From: Eubacterium sp.
Lineage (GTDB): Bacteria; Bacillota; Clostridia; Lachnospirales; Lachnospiraceae
Length of the DNA stretch: 64,000 nt
Direction: 5' to 3'
NCBI GenBank assembly: GCA_024698585.1
Contig: JAILRB010000005.1
Location: 26,605-90,604, forward strand
This document shows, in pieces, positions 24,562 to 34,034 of this stretch. Position 1 is the first letter of the stretch. The number at the start of each line of letters is the position of its first letter. The notes under the pieces are model-generated. The model had not been told where the DNA came from. It saw only the letters and a list, made by a program, of their open reading frames with translations, and did not search any database. Both the position numbers and the translations under genes were made by a program.

Positions 24562-26568
24562 CTAAAGATCCATTTTTTTATATTCAAAAGGTGTAATACC
24601 AAAACCGGCATCCTCCACCTGTTTAGCTAAATCATCACCCATGATGAAGACTACATCACGGGATGCGTTTTCGTAATCGAAATCGTCTATTGTATAGAAA
24701 TCTGCGTTGTCACCAAACTTTTCGGTAAGGTAATTCGCAGCACCATCCAGGGCTGTCTTCTTACAGATTACAAAGAACTGAGTGATTTCTTTATTATCAA
24801 GAATGTACTGTAATCTACTGAAATCGAAACGTGGAAGATTACACTGATAATGCTTCACGTCTTTCGATGTATTCTTTGTAGGGTTTCCTTCTACATCAAA
24901 CTGATAAAATCGCACACTTCCTTCGGAAGCCACATAGATGCTGGAGTATTCCTTGGAAACATGTGTTTTATGGTCAATCTCAGAAATCTGTTCGATAACT
25001 TCATGAACGCTCTTGTATAAGTAGCGGTCGTGAGCAATACGAACATTGACAAATACTACACAGTAATTCACTACTGAAATTGTGAATGCCATTGCTGCAA
25101 TGGATAATAACACCTTCTTGTTTTTAAAATAAGATAAAAACAGGATTACGACAAAAATACAAAGTGACACCAGTGCAGTCAGCACAAGATCATGATTTAA
25201 ATTGTTAAACGTTGCAGATGTCTTTCCGCCCTTAATTTTCATTAATGCTGTAAGGGAAAGGAAATAACGGGCATTGGTTCTTGGAACCCCGTTTAAAACA
25301 GGTCCCACATATTTCCAAAACAGACCAATCATTCCAATGAAAAATGCCAAACTGAAAATTTTGGATTTCATACGAATGATGGTATCTTTTTTCTCAATCA
25401 AGAAGTAGAGTGCCAGGAAACACATTGGCCCCACAGCACTTACCGTATATCTTCCGAAAACCGCACGGTCTCCACGGGTAATTTTAATTCCGGTAAATAA
25501 ATTGAAAATACTAGGGAAGAAGAACAATGTTCCCATAAAGAATACTCCAAGCATTACAACCAAAGTGAACACAGACATGATGTTTACCTGCATGGAGAAA
25601 TCTTTTTTCTTATTTGCAAATAAAAGCTTCACTGTGATGAACAGCGTTGCTAAAAATCCGATGATGACCAGTCCCATGGTTGAAGCGCAGAGATTAAAAA
25701 TCCAACCAACCATCAGCTTTAAATAAATTAAAAAGCCTTCGCCGGTAAAGATATGTGCGAATGTGTCTGCATCAAAACTGTCAAATCCTCCATGACGAGG
25801 TTCGTAAGGTCCGAACGTTGCAGCTTTGAAATAACGGGTTAAGAATTTATCGAGAATCAGTAACCCTGCAGATGCAGGAAGATAAACGAGATAATTTACC
25901 ACATGCTTTTTTAATACAAGAGAAATAAAGAAGACAGTCATTACGGTGGCAATGACTAAAACAATTCCTCTGGAATGTGCCATGTAGGCATAAATGGAAA
26001 CCAGTGCCAACACTGCGGAATAAATATTACGCTGCTTACGATTGTTTTCCTTATCTAATGTGGATAATTTTAAAAAGAGTAATGCTAAAACCCATGGAAG
26101 GAGAATTAACATAAATTCACCTCGGGTGTATTCGGCATATAACCAAATGGATGAAATTCCACCACCGCCAAGGGCGATTAATAAAGCGCTGAACTTTGAT
26201 TCAATCTGAAAATACTTACGTGCAATATGATATGCAATGACCGGAATCAAGCTGATAAATACCATCTGCACAGAAACTAATACAGGATAAATTAAAAATG
26301 GATGATCCCGTAACAGCATATAAAAAGGATAGTAGAAAATAACCTGTCCATATTTATAGTAGAATCCTCCCATACTCTGAATACACTTAATCCAGTCATT
26401 GCCGGCGAGGAAAGAAGTATTGGAGAGTGTTCCAATTTCATCAATAACGCCCGGAACCAGTAACTGCATTGAAGAAACAACTGTTACGATTGCAAAAGCA
26501 ATGTACACTAAGATTTTAATCGTTCGATCACTCATTTTTTCTAAATAATTCATGATGTTACTTACCAT
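24562..26568 (-). CDS. Large polytopic membrane protein of the glycan cluster
   Basis: A 668-residue protein with at least twelve hydrophobic helices over residues 15-490 and a C-terminal soluble part of about 160 residues. I do not recognise a specific family. Size, topology and position before a GT2 fit a GT-C transferase that uses lipid-linked sugars, but no catalytic motif could be confirmed. The start is uncertain: the ATG at 26568 lies inside an 11-bp inverted repeat and has no nearby ribosome binding site, while an ATG at 26553 has only a weak one. It would be the first gene of the cluster. Confidence 0.7.
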   Translation of the reverse strand: MVSNIMNYLEKMSDRTIKILVYIAFAIVTVVSSMQLLVPGVIDEIGTLSNTSFLAGNDWIKCIQSMGGFYYKYGQVIFYYPFYMLLRDHPFLIYPVLVSVQMVFISLIPVIAYHIARKYFQIESKFSALLIALGGGGISSIWLYAEYTRGEFMLILLPWVLALLFLKLSTLDKENNRKQRNIYSAVLALVSIYAYMAHSRGIVLVIATVMTVFFISLVLKKHVVNYLVYLPASAGLLILDKFLTRYFKAATFGPYEPRHGGFDSFDADTFAHIFTGEGFLIYLKLMVGWIFNLCASTMGLVIIGFLATLFITVKLLFANKKKDFSMQVNIMSVFTLVVMLGVFFMGTLFFFPSIFNLFTGIKITRGDRAVFGRYTVSAVGPMCFLALYFLIEKKDTIIRMKSKIFSLAFFIGMIGLFWKYVGPVLNGVPRTNARYFLSLTALMKIKGGKTSATFNNLNHDLVLTALVSLCIFVVILFLSYFKNKKVLLSIAAMAFTISVVNYCVVFVNVRIAHDRYLYKSVHEVIEQISEIDHKTHVSKEYSSIYVASEGSVRFYQFDVEGNPTKNTSKDVKHYQCNLPRFDFSRLQYILDNKEITQFFVICKKTALDGAANYLTEKFGDNADFYTIDDFDYENASRDVVFIMGDDLAKQVEDAGFGITPFEYKKMDL

Positions 26569-26598
26569 TTTGCTCTATAATAAGGAACAAAATGGTAA
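26562..26598. repeat. Inverted repeat spanning the start of the glycan cluster
   Basis: TTACCATTTTG (26562-26572) and CAAAATGGTAA (26588-26598) are perfect 11-bp complements with a 15-nt spacer. The left arm overlaps the first codon on the minus strand. It could be an operator, or an RNA hairpin that hides the start. Confidence 0.6.
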
Positions 26599-26703
26599 AA
26601 CCTCCTGTTAGTTTTTATTTAAGCGCAGAAAAACGCACAATAACAAGAATATCTTATTCCGCAAACGCTAAAAAGTCAATATTATCTTAGGAGGAGAAGT
26701 ACA

Positions 26704-26746
26704 AAAAATCTCTCCGACTTTTCTTTTGTTAGTCAGAGAGATTTTT
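26704..26746 (-). terminator. Terminator of the SH3-muramidase gene
   Basis: AAAAATCTCTCTGACT pairs with AGTCGGAGAGATTTTT on the minus strand (one G-U pair), ending in a T tract. Confidence 0.85.
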
Positions 26747-26759
26747 GATGTTCCTTTTT

Positions 26760-28280
26760 TTATAAATTTTTACAATATAAATATGTATAATTTCTTCGGC
26801 GGGAATACTTTCCTAAGACACCATTCTTTAACGCGGTCTTATGAAGATATTTTAATCCGTCCTCTGCCTCGCAGAATTTTTTGGCACTGCCGAAGTGCTT
26901 GATACATTCATTCGTGATTGCACGAGCGCTTTGTGGATTTTGCCAGAACATATCACAAAAATAAGCAGTGAGGCTATCGTTTGTCAACTTATAGGTCCCG
27001 ATTGCAACACTGATTTTAGAACGGATGTCTGCCTGAATCTTGGAATTTTGTACCTGAACCCCTTGATTGCTTCCCAATAATTCCTTGATTGCAATCAGTT
27101 CCTGTGTGGTGAAGATTCGTCTGGAACCTTCCCAGTTATCACCACCCATAATATCCTTATAAAGTTGTGTTGCTTTTTCTTCCGCTTTCTTTCCCTTCAT
27201 GGAGTCGTGGATAATGTCCTTCGCCTTATCGGTGTTTGCTGCACAAATGAGACGTAAGATGTTATGGGCATTTCCACCGTACCACTGCCATGCTCCAACA
27301 GTAATGGTTTTTTCTCCGGAAGTGATAGGGTTTCTGGCTGCTTTATAATTTCCGGATTCGTTATGTGCAATCAATTCCACAATTTTATCCTGTAAAGGAT
27401 TTCCGGTGGAACTGATTTTCAGATTCAGATAACTATTCAGAGCGGCTTGTTCTTCCATGGCAAGCTCGTCCTGATAATCTTCAAATTCTTCCTTGGTCAT
27501 CGCCTTTGGAGCAGTGATTTTAATGTTGATATCTGAAACAGGGACCCAACCGGAGATGGTTTCGGTTCTTTCAATCAGTGCATATTTATCATTGTTACTT
27601 AAATCAAGGATTGGATATTCTCCATCCTTATAACTCATACCTACAACAGCACTGTTCTTTTTCGTTTCTCCACGAACCGGAACACTTTGTTTCGTGATAA
27701 CTGCCGAGATATTCTTATCTTCCATCATGGAAGTTTCCACTTTCTTATTTTTTATAACATACTGTGTGGAAACATAACCGGAAATATCACCGGATTTAAT
27801 CTGATACCATTTCCCGGTTTTCTTTTCAATGGTCATAACTGCACCGTCTGCCAGATAACCGGTGACTTTCGATTTCTTATTCGCTTTTGTATGAATCTTT
27901 AAAGCTTCTTCATCAGTCTTCGTTAAATCGGTAACGCCCATACGGGAAATCTGATTTTTATATTTTTCAATTTTCGTAAGCTTCTTTTTTTTCTCCTTTT
28001 TTCGTGCCTCGTTTTGTGCCGTAACAGCAGCAGTCTCGGATTTCATGATCTGCAAATGTTCGGAAATCGATGCCGGAGAAAACGGCTGGAGGTCCAGCTT
28101 GTCTAGTAAACTCTTTTTCTCTATGGACACATCTGATGGAATCATTGTAACACGATGCCTGGTTTCCACCTTTGGTGTTGTCTCATGAGGTAACGAAAAC
28201 TGATAAGAGACAGTTGCAGAACCTAATAGTACAAAAACAGTACTGGCAGAAAAAAGAATTTTTTTCGTCTTTAACTTCAT
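26760..28280 (-). CDS. Exported SH3b-domain protein with lysozyme-like C-terminus
   Basis: A 506-residue secreted wall-active protein. A signal/anchor helix (about 8-26) is followed by a basic coiled region with KKEKKKKLTKIEKYK. Two bacterial SH3 domains come next (about 125-185, containing GKWYQIKSGDISGYVSTQYV, and 195-260, containing ISGWVPVSDI). The C-terminal domain (about 295-506) has LIAHNESGNYKAARNP and VGAWQWYGGNAHNILR. This resembles lysozyme-like domains of phage tail proteins, where the Glu of such a motif is catalytic; the comparison is from memory. The ribosome binding site is weak. It is monocistronic, so a housekeeping wall hydrolase is more likely than a prophage remnant. Confidence 0.75.
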   Translation of the reverse strand: MKLKTKKILFSASTVFVLLGSATVSYQFSLPHETTPKVETRHRVTMIPSDVSIEKKSLLDKLDLQPFSPASISEHLQIMKSETAAVTAQNEARKKEKKKKLTKIEKYKNQISRMGVTDLTKTDEEALKIHTKANKKSKVTGYLADGAVMTIEKKTGKWYQIKSGDISGYVSTQYVIKNKKVETSMMEDKNISAVITKQSVPVRGETKKNSAVVGMSYKDGEYPILDLSNNDKYALIERTETISGWVPVSDINIKITAPKAMTKEEFEDYQDELAMEEQAALNSYLNLKISSTGNPLQDKIVELIAHNESGNYKAARNPITSGEKTITVGAWQWYGGNAHNILRLICAANTDKAKDIIHDSMKGKKAEEKATQLYKDIMGGDNWEGSRRIFTTQELIAIKELLGSNQGVQVQNSKIQADIRSKISVAIGTYKLTNDSLTAYFCDMFWQNPQSARAITNECIKHFGSAKKFCEAEDGLKYLHKTALKNGVLGKYSRRRNYTYLYCKNL

Positions 28281-28508
28281 ATCTAAATGGATTTTTTTGT
28301 CCTTTCCAATAATTGTTTTTTTTCACGCTCTTTCGATAAAATCTACACAATATTATAACATAAAAAAAGAAATAGACAATCAGAGAAAAGGAAAAAATGA
28401 ATCGGTTGACTTTTCTTCATATTATTTATAAGATATTGATTAAGTGCGTTATATAATAATTACATTATATATGGAAATAATCCATCAGAGAAAATGGAGG
28501 AGGTTATC

Positions 28509-28802
28509 ATGGCGAACATTATTTCGGATGAAACAATTGAATACGTCGGAATTCTTGCAAAACTGGAGTTGTCTGACGCTGAAAAAGAAAAAGCAAAAAA
28601 AGATATGGGCGAAATGCTTGACTATATTGATAAGTTGAACGAATTGGATACCAGTGACGTGGAACCAATGAGTCACGTGTTCCCGGTTCATAATGTATTT
28701 CGTGAGGATGTTGTTACCAATGGAGATGACAGGGAAAACATTCTGAAAAATGCTCCGGAACATAATGAGGAATCATTTATTGTTCCAAAGACATTTGATT
28801 AA
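28509..28802 (+). CDS. gatC: Asp-tRNA(Asn)/Glu-tRNA(Gln) amidotransferase subunit C
   Basis: A 97-residue scaffold subunit that wraps GatA and GatB in the transamidation complex. It shows [20 protein letters not shown] at the N-terminus and the [19 protein letters not shown] segment typical of GatC. The ATG at 28509 is chosen because GGAGGAGG lies just upstream; an in-frame ATG at 28494 precedes that site. The stop codon is at the end of a TAATG that offers an early in-frame start for gatA. First gene of gatCAB; no T-box is visible before it, in contrast to aspS. Confidence 0.95.
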   Translation: MANIISDETIEYVGILAKLELSDAEKEKAKKDMGEMLDYIDKLNELDTSDVEPMSHVFPVHNVFREDVVTNGDDRENILKNAPEHNEESFIVPKTFD

Positions 28803-28846
28803 TGAAACTGATTTACGAAACGCAGAGGAATGAAGGAGAAAAGAAG

Positions 28847-30316
28847 ATGAATTTGATGAGTTTAACCGCAGTGGAACTGGGAAAGAAAATCAAATCCGGC
28901 GAAGTAAAAGTCGTGGATGCAGTGAATGATGCTTTCGCACAGATTGAAGCGGTGGAAAAAGATATCAACAGTTATGTAACTGTTTACGAAAAAGAAAGAG
29001 TATTGAAGAATGCTGAGGAAATTCAGAAGAAAATAGATGACGGAGAATTGACAGGACCTTTGGCAGGTGTTCCGGTGGCAATTAAGGATAATATGTGTAC
29101 CAAAGGAAATCTCACAACCTGTAGTTCCAAGATTTTAGGAAATTTCTACCCGACCTATTCGGCAGAAGCAGTTGTAAATCTGGAAAAAGCAGGTGCTGTG
29201 ATTATCGGTAAAACAAACATGGACGAATTTGCCATGGGAAGTACCACAGAAACTTCTCACTTCGGCCCAACGAAGAATCCATGGAATGAAGAACATGTTC
29301 CGGGAGGATCTTCCGGCGGAAGCTGTGCGGCAGTTGCAGCAGAGGAATGTTCTTATGCATTAGGTTCTGATACCGGTGGCTCCATCAGACAGCCAAGTTC
29401 ATTCTGTGGCGTTACAGGAATTAAGCCAACATACGGAACAGTTTCCCGTTATGGATTGATTGCCTATGGTTCTTCTTTAGATCAGATTGGACCGGTAGCA
29501 AAGGATGTTACAGACTGTGCTACCATTCTGGAAGCCATTGCCAGCTATGATGAAAAAGACTCCACTTCCGTAAAGAGAGAGGATTATAATTTCACCGCTG
29601 CCTTAGTGGATGATGTAAAGGGCTTGAAAATCGGTATTCCAAAGGGATATTTCGGAGAAGGTTTAAATAAGGAAGTAAAGGATGCCATCTTAAACGCTGT
29701 AAAGGTATTGGAAGACAAGGGCGCTATCGTTGAGGAATTCGACTTAAGCTTAGTAGAATATGCAATTCCAGCTTACTATGTCATCGCTGATGCAGAAGCC
29801 AGCTCAAACCTGGCACGTTTTGATGGAGTAAAATACGGATATCGTACCGAAGACTACAGAGGTCTTCATAATATGTATAAAAAATCCCGTTCTGAAGGAT
29901 TCGGGGAGGAAGTAAAGCGTCGTATCATGCTGGGTTCTTTTGTTCTTAGCTCCGGATACTATGATGCATACTACCTGAAAGCCTTAAGAACCAAGGCATT
30001 AATTAAGAAGGCTTTTGATGAAGCGTTTGCAAAATATGATGTCATCATCGGACCGGCTGCTCCGACTACAGCGCCAAAGCTTGGTTCCAGTCTGGCAGAT
30101 CCGATTAAGATGTACTTAGGAGATATTTACACAATTTCCGTAAACTTAGCAGGTCTTCCGGGAATTTCTGTTCCATGTGGAATGGATTCTGAAGGGCTTC
30201 CAATCGGAATGCAGATTATCGGAGATTGCTTTAAGGAAAACAATATTATCAGAGCTGCTTATGCATACGAACAGACAAGAGAATATGCACATAGCACAGC
30301 AGCAAAGAGAGATTAG
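28847..30316 (+). CDS. gatA: Amidotransferase subunit A (glutaminase)
   Basis: A 489-residue amidase-signature subunit that releases ammonia from glutamine for the GatB reaction. The Ser-cisSer-Lys triad is visible: Lys in VPVAIKDNM, Ser in PGGSSGGSCAAVAA, and the nucleophile region GSDTGGSIRQPSSFCG. The ATG at 28847 is preferred because GAAGGAG lies 9-10 nt upstream; the frame also allows an ATG at 28802 that overlaps the gatC stop. It works with GatB and GatC to convert mischarged Asp-tRNA(Asn) or Glu-tRNA(Gln). gatB follows after 12 nt. Confidence 0.97.
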   Translation: MNLMSLTAVELGKKIKSGEVKVVDAVNDAFAQIEAVEKDINSYVTVYEKERVLKNAEEIQKKIDDGELTGPLAGVPVAIKDNMCTKGNLTTCSSKILGNFYPTYSAEAVVNLEKAGAVIIGKTNMDEFAMGSTTETSHFGPTKNPWNEEHVPGGSSGGSCAAVAAEECSYALGSDTGGSIRQPSSFCGVTGIKPTYGTVSRYGLIAYGSSLDQIGPVAKDVTDCATILEAIASYDEKDSTSVKREDYNFTAALVDDVKGLKIGIPKGYFGEGLNKEVKDAILNAVKVLEDKGAIVEEFDLSLVEYAIPAYYVIADAEASSNLARFDGVKYGYRTEDYRGLHNMYKKSRSEGFGEEVKRRIMLGSFVLSSGYYDAYYLKALRTKALIKKAFDEAFAKYDVIIGPAAPTTAPKLGSSLADPIKMYLGDIYTISVNLAGLPGISVPCGMDSEGLPIGMQIIGDCFKENNIIRAAYAYEQTREYAHSTAAKRD

Positions 30317-30328
30317 GAGGGAACAGCA

Positions 30329-31759
30329 ATGAAACAGTACGAAACAGTCATTGGACTTGAAGTTCACGTAGAGCTTGCAACAAAAACAAAGATTTTCTGT
30401 TCCTGTTCTACAGAGTTTGGTGGTGCACCAAACACCCATACCTGTCCGGTTTGTACCGGAATGCCGGGATCTCTTCCGGTACTGAATAAACAGGTAGTGG
30501 AATATGCCATGGCAGTAGGTATGGCAACCAATTGTAACATTACACAGAATTGTAAATTTGATCGAAAGAATTATTTCTATCCGGACAACCCGCAGAACTA
30601 CCAGATTTCACAGCTTTATAAGCCAATCTGTACCGATGGTTATGTGGAAATCAAGGATGCGGAGGGAAATCCGAAACAGGTTCGAATCCATGAAATTCAT
30701 ATGGAAGAGGATGCAGGAAAGTTAGTTCATGATGATTGGAATGATTGTTCCCTGGTGGATTTAAACCGTTCCGGTGTTCCGTTGATTGAAATTGTATCAG
30801 AACCGGATATGAGAAGTTCTGAAGAAGTAATCGCATATTTGGAAAAATTGCGTCTGATTATTCAGTATCTTGGCGCATCTGACTGTAAATTAAACGAAGG
30901 TTCCATGCGTGCAGACGTGAACTTGTCTGTTCGTGAGGTTGGCGCGGAAAAATTCGGAACCCGAACAGAAATGAAGAATCTGAACTCTTTCAAGGCCATT
31001 GCCCGTGCCATTGAAAATGAAAAGGAACGTCAGATTGATCTGATTGAAAGTGGAGAAGAGGTTGTTCAGGAAACAAGACGTTGGGATGATACCAAGGAAT
31101 ATTCCTACGCAATGCGTTCCAAGGAAGATGCACAGGATTACCGTTACTTCCCGGATCCTGACCTTGTTCCAATCATTATCAGTGATGAATGGATGGAAGA
31201 GGTGAAGGCGAAGGAGCCGGAATTCAGAGATGAAAAGATGGAGCGTTATATCAGTGAATTTGAACTTCCGGAATATGATGCAGATATCATTACCTTATAT
31301 AAGCCATTAGCAGATCTTTTTGAAGAAACTGTGGCGCTTGGAAACAAACCGAAGGAAGTCAGCAACTGGATTATGGGTGAAACCATGAGACTTTGCAAAG
31401 AAGAAGGCATTGAACCGGATCAGATTCGATTCTCCGCAGGAAATCTTTCCAAGCTGATTCACTTAATCGAAGACAGCGTCATCAACCGTGGTGCTGCAAA
31501 AGAAGTGTTTGAAGCAATGTTTAAGGATGACATTGATCCGGAACAGTATGTGGAAGAGCATGGAATGAAGCAGGACAATGATGAAGATGCGTTACGTGCC
31601 ATTGTGGCGAAAGTAATTGAGGAAAATCCTAAGGCCGTGGAAGATGTCAGAAGCGGAAAGGGAAAAGCAATCGGAGCCTTGGTTGGACAGACTATGAAAG
31701 CAACACAGGGAAAAGCAAATCCTGGAGTTGTTAACAAGCTGTTGAAAGAAATGATTTAA
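30329..31759 (+). CDS. gatB: Amidotransferase subunit B (tRNA-binding kinase)
   Basis: A 476-residue subunit that binds the mischarged tRNA, activates its carboxylate with ATP and amidates it. It opens with the signature YETVIGLEVHVELATKTKIFC, followed by the zinc-site cysteines in CSCSTEFGGAPNTHTCPVC. LNRSGVPLIEIVSEPD and the C-terminal YqeY-like tail domain (GKGKAIGALVGQTMKATQGKA) are present. AGGAGGG precedes the start. Full length. Together with the Asn-specific T-box on aspS this complex probably supplies Asn-tRNA(Asn), and perhaps also Gln-tRNA(Gln). Confidence 0.98.
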   Translation: MKQYETVIGLEVHVELATKTKIFCSCSTEFGGAPNTHTCPVCTGMPGSLPVLNKQVVEYAMAVGMATNCNITQNCKFDRKNYFYPDNPQNYQISQLYKPICTDGYVEIKDAEGNPKQVRIHEIHMEEDAGKLVHDDWNDCSLVDLNRSGVPLIEIVSEPDMRSSEEVIAYLEKLRLIIQYLGASDCKLNEGSMRADVNLSVREVGAEKFGTRTEMKNLNSFKAIARAIENEKERQIDLIESGEEVVQETRRWDDTKEYSYAMRSKEDAQDYRYFPDPDLVPIIISDEWMEEVKAKEPEFRDEKMERYISEFELPEYDADIITLYKPLADLFEETVALGNKPKEVSNWIMGETMRLCKEEGIEPDQIRFSAGNLSKLIHLIEDSVINRGAAKEVFEAMFKDDIDPEQYVEEHGMKQDNDEDALRAIVAKVIEENPKAVEDVRSGKGKAIGALVGQTMKATQGKANPGVVNKLLKEMI

Positions 31760-31772
31760 GGCATTGCATAGA

Positions 31773-31812
31773 AAAAGAACCGTTTTATCGTGATGGATAA
31801 AACGGTTCTTTT
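31773..31812. terminator. Convergent terminator after gatB
   Basis: AAAAGAACCGTTTTATC and GATAAAACGGTTCTTTT are perfect 17-nt complements with a 6-nt loop; serves gatCAB and the minus-strand XRE gene. Confidence 0.92.
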
Positions 31813-31815
31813 CGT

Positions 31816-32115
31816 TTATTCAGATTGATTTGATTTTAATTTCTTGAAAGCATCGATCACGGTTTTGACAGCAGCAATTTCTTCCGGGCCGAGCCCTGAA
31901 ACATCAACTACATGTTCGCGTTCAATACCCAATAAGTAATCTGTTGTTACGTGAAAGATTTTCGCATATTTCACTAACACATCAGGCGAAGGACAGCGTT
32001 CTTTCAATTCGTAAAAGGAAATGACGGATTTTGTCACGCCAATTCGATCTGCTACCTGTTGCTGTGTCATACCTGCTTGCTTTCTAAGCATTTTTAATTT
32101 TGATCCGGAATCCAC
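31816..32115 (-). CDS. Small XRE-family transcriptional regulator
   Basis: A 99-residue protein that is nearly all HTH: SKLKMLRKQAGMTQQQVADR, then VTKSVISFYELKERCPSPDVLVKYAKIF, and a short helical C-terminus (GPEEIAAVKTVIDAFKKLK) that may dimerise. There is no sensor domain. Overlapping GAGGTGATGAC supplies the ribosome binding site. Targets are unknown; it is convergent with gatB and divergent from the zinc-ribbon gene, whose promoter region it could control. Confidence 0.88.
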   Translation of the reverse strand: MDSGSKLKMLRKQAGMTQQQVADRIGVTKSVISFYELKERCPSPDVLVKYAKIFHVTTDYLLGIEREHVVDVSGLGPEEIAAVKTVIDAFKKLKSNQSE

Positions 32116-32227
32116 TTGTCATCACCTCACTTCTTAAACAAGTGTACTAAAATAAGAAATGAATGAGGTGTACCGTGGTACGATAGAAGTGGAAAAGAAA
32201 GAACTTTGTGGGAGAGAAGAGTTGTGG

Positions 32228-32233
32228 TATAAT
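32228..32233 (+). promoter_or_regulatory. -10 element of the zinc-ribbon protein gene
   Basis: TATAAT about 48 nt before the start; the -35 is not clear. Confidence 0.45.
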
Positions 32234-32280
32234 AGACAGGTAAGACTAAAAAATACATAGGAAGAGAAATGGAGGGTTTT

Positions 32281-33888
32281 ATGGCAGACAATAAAAAATG
32301 TAGTGCCTGCGGTGCAGTTTTAGTGGAAGGAATTATGTTCTGTCCAAACTGCGGAACACCAGTAGAACAGCAGGAAGCGCAAACAGAAGCTTCAGCGGTG
32401 GAAGAAACAGTAGAGGCAAAAGTGGAAGAAACAGCGAATGCGATTGGAGAAGCAAAGGCTGAAGAAACAAAAGTAGAAGACTTTGCAAAGGAACAGATTC
32501 AGGAAGCAAAAGCTGAAGAAGAAAAAGTAGAATCGATTGTTGGAGAAAAAATTGAGGAAGCTGCGGAAGAGGTAAAAGAAGCAACTCAGGCTACGGAAGC
32601 AGTTCAGCCGGAACAGCCGGTACAGCCGACTCAGACAGCGCAGCCGGTACAGCCGACTCAGACAGCGCAGCCGGTACAGCAGGCAGCAGGACAGGGTTCT
32701 GCAGCAACAGATGCATTGATGGGTAAAATCAAGGCATTCGGAACTGCAAAAATTGCAGCAATCTTAGGTGGTATTTTAGCAGTGATTATTGTTATTTCAA
32801 TCATTGTTTCAAATCATAAGACCACAATCAACCTGGAAGATTACGTTAAGGTAAAGGTAGAAGGTTATGATGAAAGTGGTGAAGCAGAAATCGACTGGAA
32901 TGATGATAAGCTTGATAAAGCTATTTTAGAAGCAATGGGATATGATGCAGATGACGAAGATGAAGTTGTGGATGCATATTCTGATTATCTCGAAGTTAAG
33001 GGAGCAATTAGTTTTAAGGCGAATAAAACCGAAGGCTTATCCAATGGAGATAAGATTAAGGTAACCTTTAAATTTGATAATGATGTTGCAGGAGATCATG
33101 GAATCAAGTTTAAAGGAGAATCTTACGAATATACTGTAAAAGGATTAGAGGAATTAAGGGAAGTTGATCCGTTTGAAGGATTAACCGTTACGTTTGACGG
33201 AAAGTCGCCTGGAGCCAGAGCACACTTTGAATATAGTGGAGAAGATTTCATTTATTCATATCAGTTCAGTGCTGACAAAGAAGATGATCTGAAAGTGGGA
33301 GATAAGATTAAAGTAACTTGTGATGTATCTGAATACACATTAGAAGATGAAGGTGTAAAACTCTCATCTACAGAAAAAGAATATACGGTTGAAGGCGTGG
33401 ATGCGTACTTTGACACATTAGCTGATGTGGAAAGCGAAGCATTGACTGACATTAAGACCGATACAGAAGCAGTAATTACATCTTATTTTGCAGAACATAA
33501 GGATTTCATTGCACAGAGCGGATTAACTTATGAGGGTTGTTATATGTTAATCGACAAGGATGGAGATACCTGGTATGGATACAATACCCTTTATGTAATC
33601 TATTCCGCTACGGTAAGTTCCAAGGAAAAAGGTCACGATAAGAAGTTCAAACCGACGAAAGTATTCTTCCCGGTTAAATACACAGAAGTGATTAAGGATA
33701 AGGACGGAAAGATTACATGGAACAGAAGTGATTACAGCCCAATCGAAGGTTCCACAAAATTACAGTATAGTTGGTCTAATGTAGACGGTTATACTGATGG
33801 AAAAGATATGTACGCTGAATTGATTGAACCAAATAAAGCAGATTGGAATTATGAAATCAGTGCAGCATTGCAGTCATTCGGAAACTAA
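32281..33888 (+). CDS. Zinc-ribbon membrane protein with extracytoplasmic repeat domain
   Basis: A 535-residue single-pass protein. The N-terminus is a zinc ribbon (CSACGAVLVEGIMFCPNCG, residues 7-25). A Glu/Ala/Val-rich region of about 75 residues follows, then a short repeat (QPVQPTQTA, twice), one helix near residues 155-180 (AAILGGILAVIIVISIIV), and a large extracytoplasmic part. The outer part has two or three related beta modules ending in EYTVKGL or EYTVEGVD. The start at 32281 is preferred over 32269 because GGAGGG lies between them. Function is unknown; the layout suggests a cytoplasmic metal or nucleic-acid sensor joined to an outer domain. Confidence 0.78.
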   Translation: MADNKKCSACGAVLVEGIMFCPNCGTPVEQQEAQTEASAVEETVEAKVEETANAIGEAKAEETKVEDFAKEQIQEAKAEEEKVESIVGEKIEEAAEEVKEATQATEAVQPEQPVQPTQTAQPVQPTQTAQPVQQAAGQGSAATDALMGKIKAFGTAKIAAILGGILAVIIVISIIVSNHKTTINLEDYVKVKVEGYDESGEAEIDWNDDKLDKAILEAMGYDADDEDEVVDAYSDYLEVKGAISFKANKTEGLSNGDKIKVTFKFDNDVAGDHGIKFKGESYEYTVKGLEELREVDPFEGLTVTFDGKSPGARAHFEYSGEDFIYSYQFSADKEDDLKVGDKIKVTCDVSEYTLEDEGVKLSSTEKEYTVEGVDAYFDTLADVESEALTDIKTDTEAVITSYFAEHKDFIAQSGLTYEGCYMLIDKDGDTWYGYNTLYVIYSATVSSKEKGHDKKFKPTKVFFPVKYTEVIKDKDGKITWNRSDYSPIEGSTKLQYSWSNVDGYTDGKDMYAELIEPNKADWNYEISAALQSFGN

Positions 33889-33909
33889 ATAAGGTTTCTT
33901 TATAAAGTA

Positions 33910-33955
33910 GAAAGAGAAAGTCACAAGTTGATTTTCTCTTTCTTTAGTTTTATAA
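33910..33955 (+). terminator. Terminator after the zinc-ribbon gene
   Basis: GAAAGAGAAA (33910-33919) pairs with TTTCTCTTTC (33933-33942), followed by a T-rich stretch. Confidence 0.6.
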
Positions 33956-34034
33956 TAAAACACGGACTATGTCCGAAACTATCTGATAGAATTACAATTC
34001 AGGGATAATATCAAAGGTAAAAAGGAGAAGGACT

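Noticed and set aside
26760..28280. Prophage endolysin
   Set aside because: The lysozyme-like domain resembles phage tail enzymes, but there are no other phage genes and the protein has a signal anchor and SH3 domains of housekeeping type.
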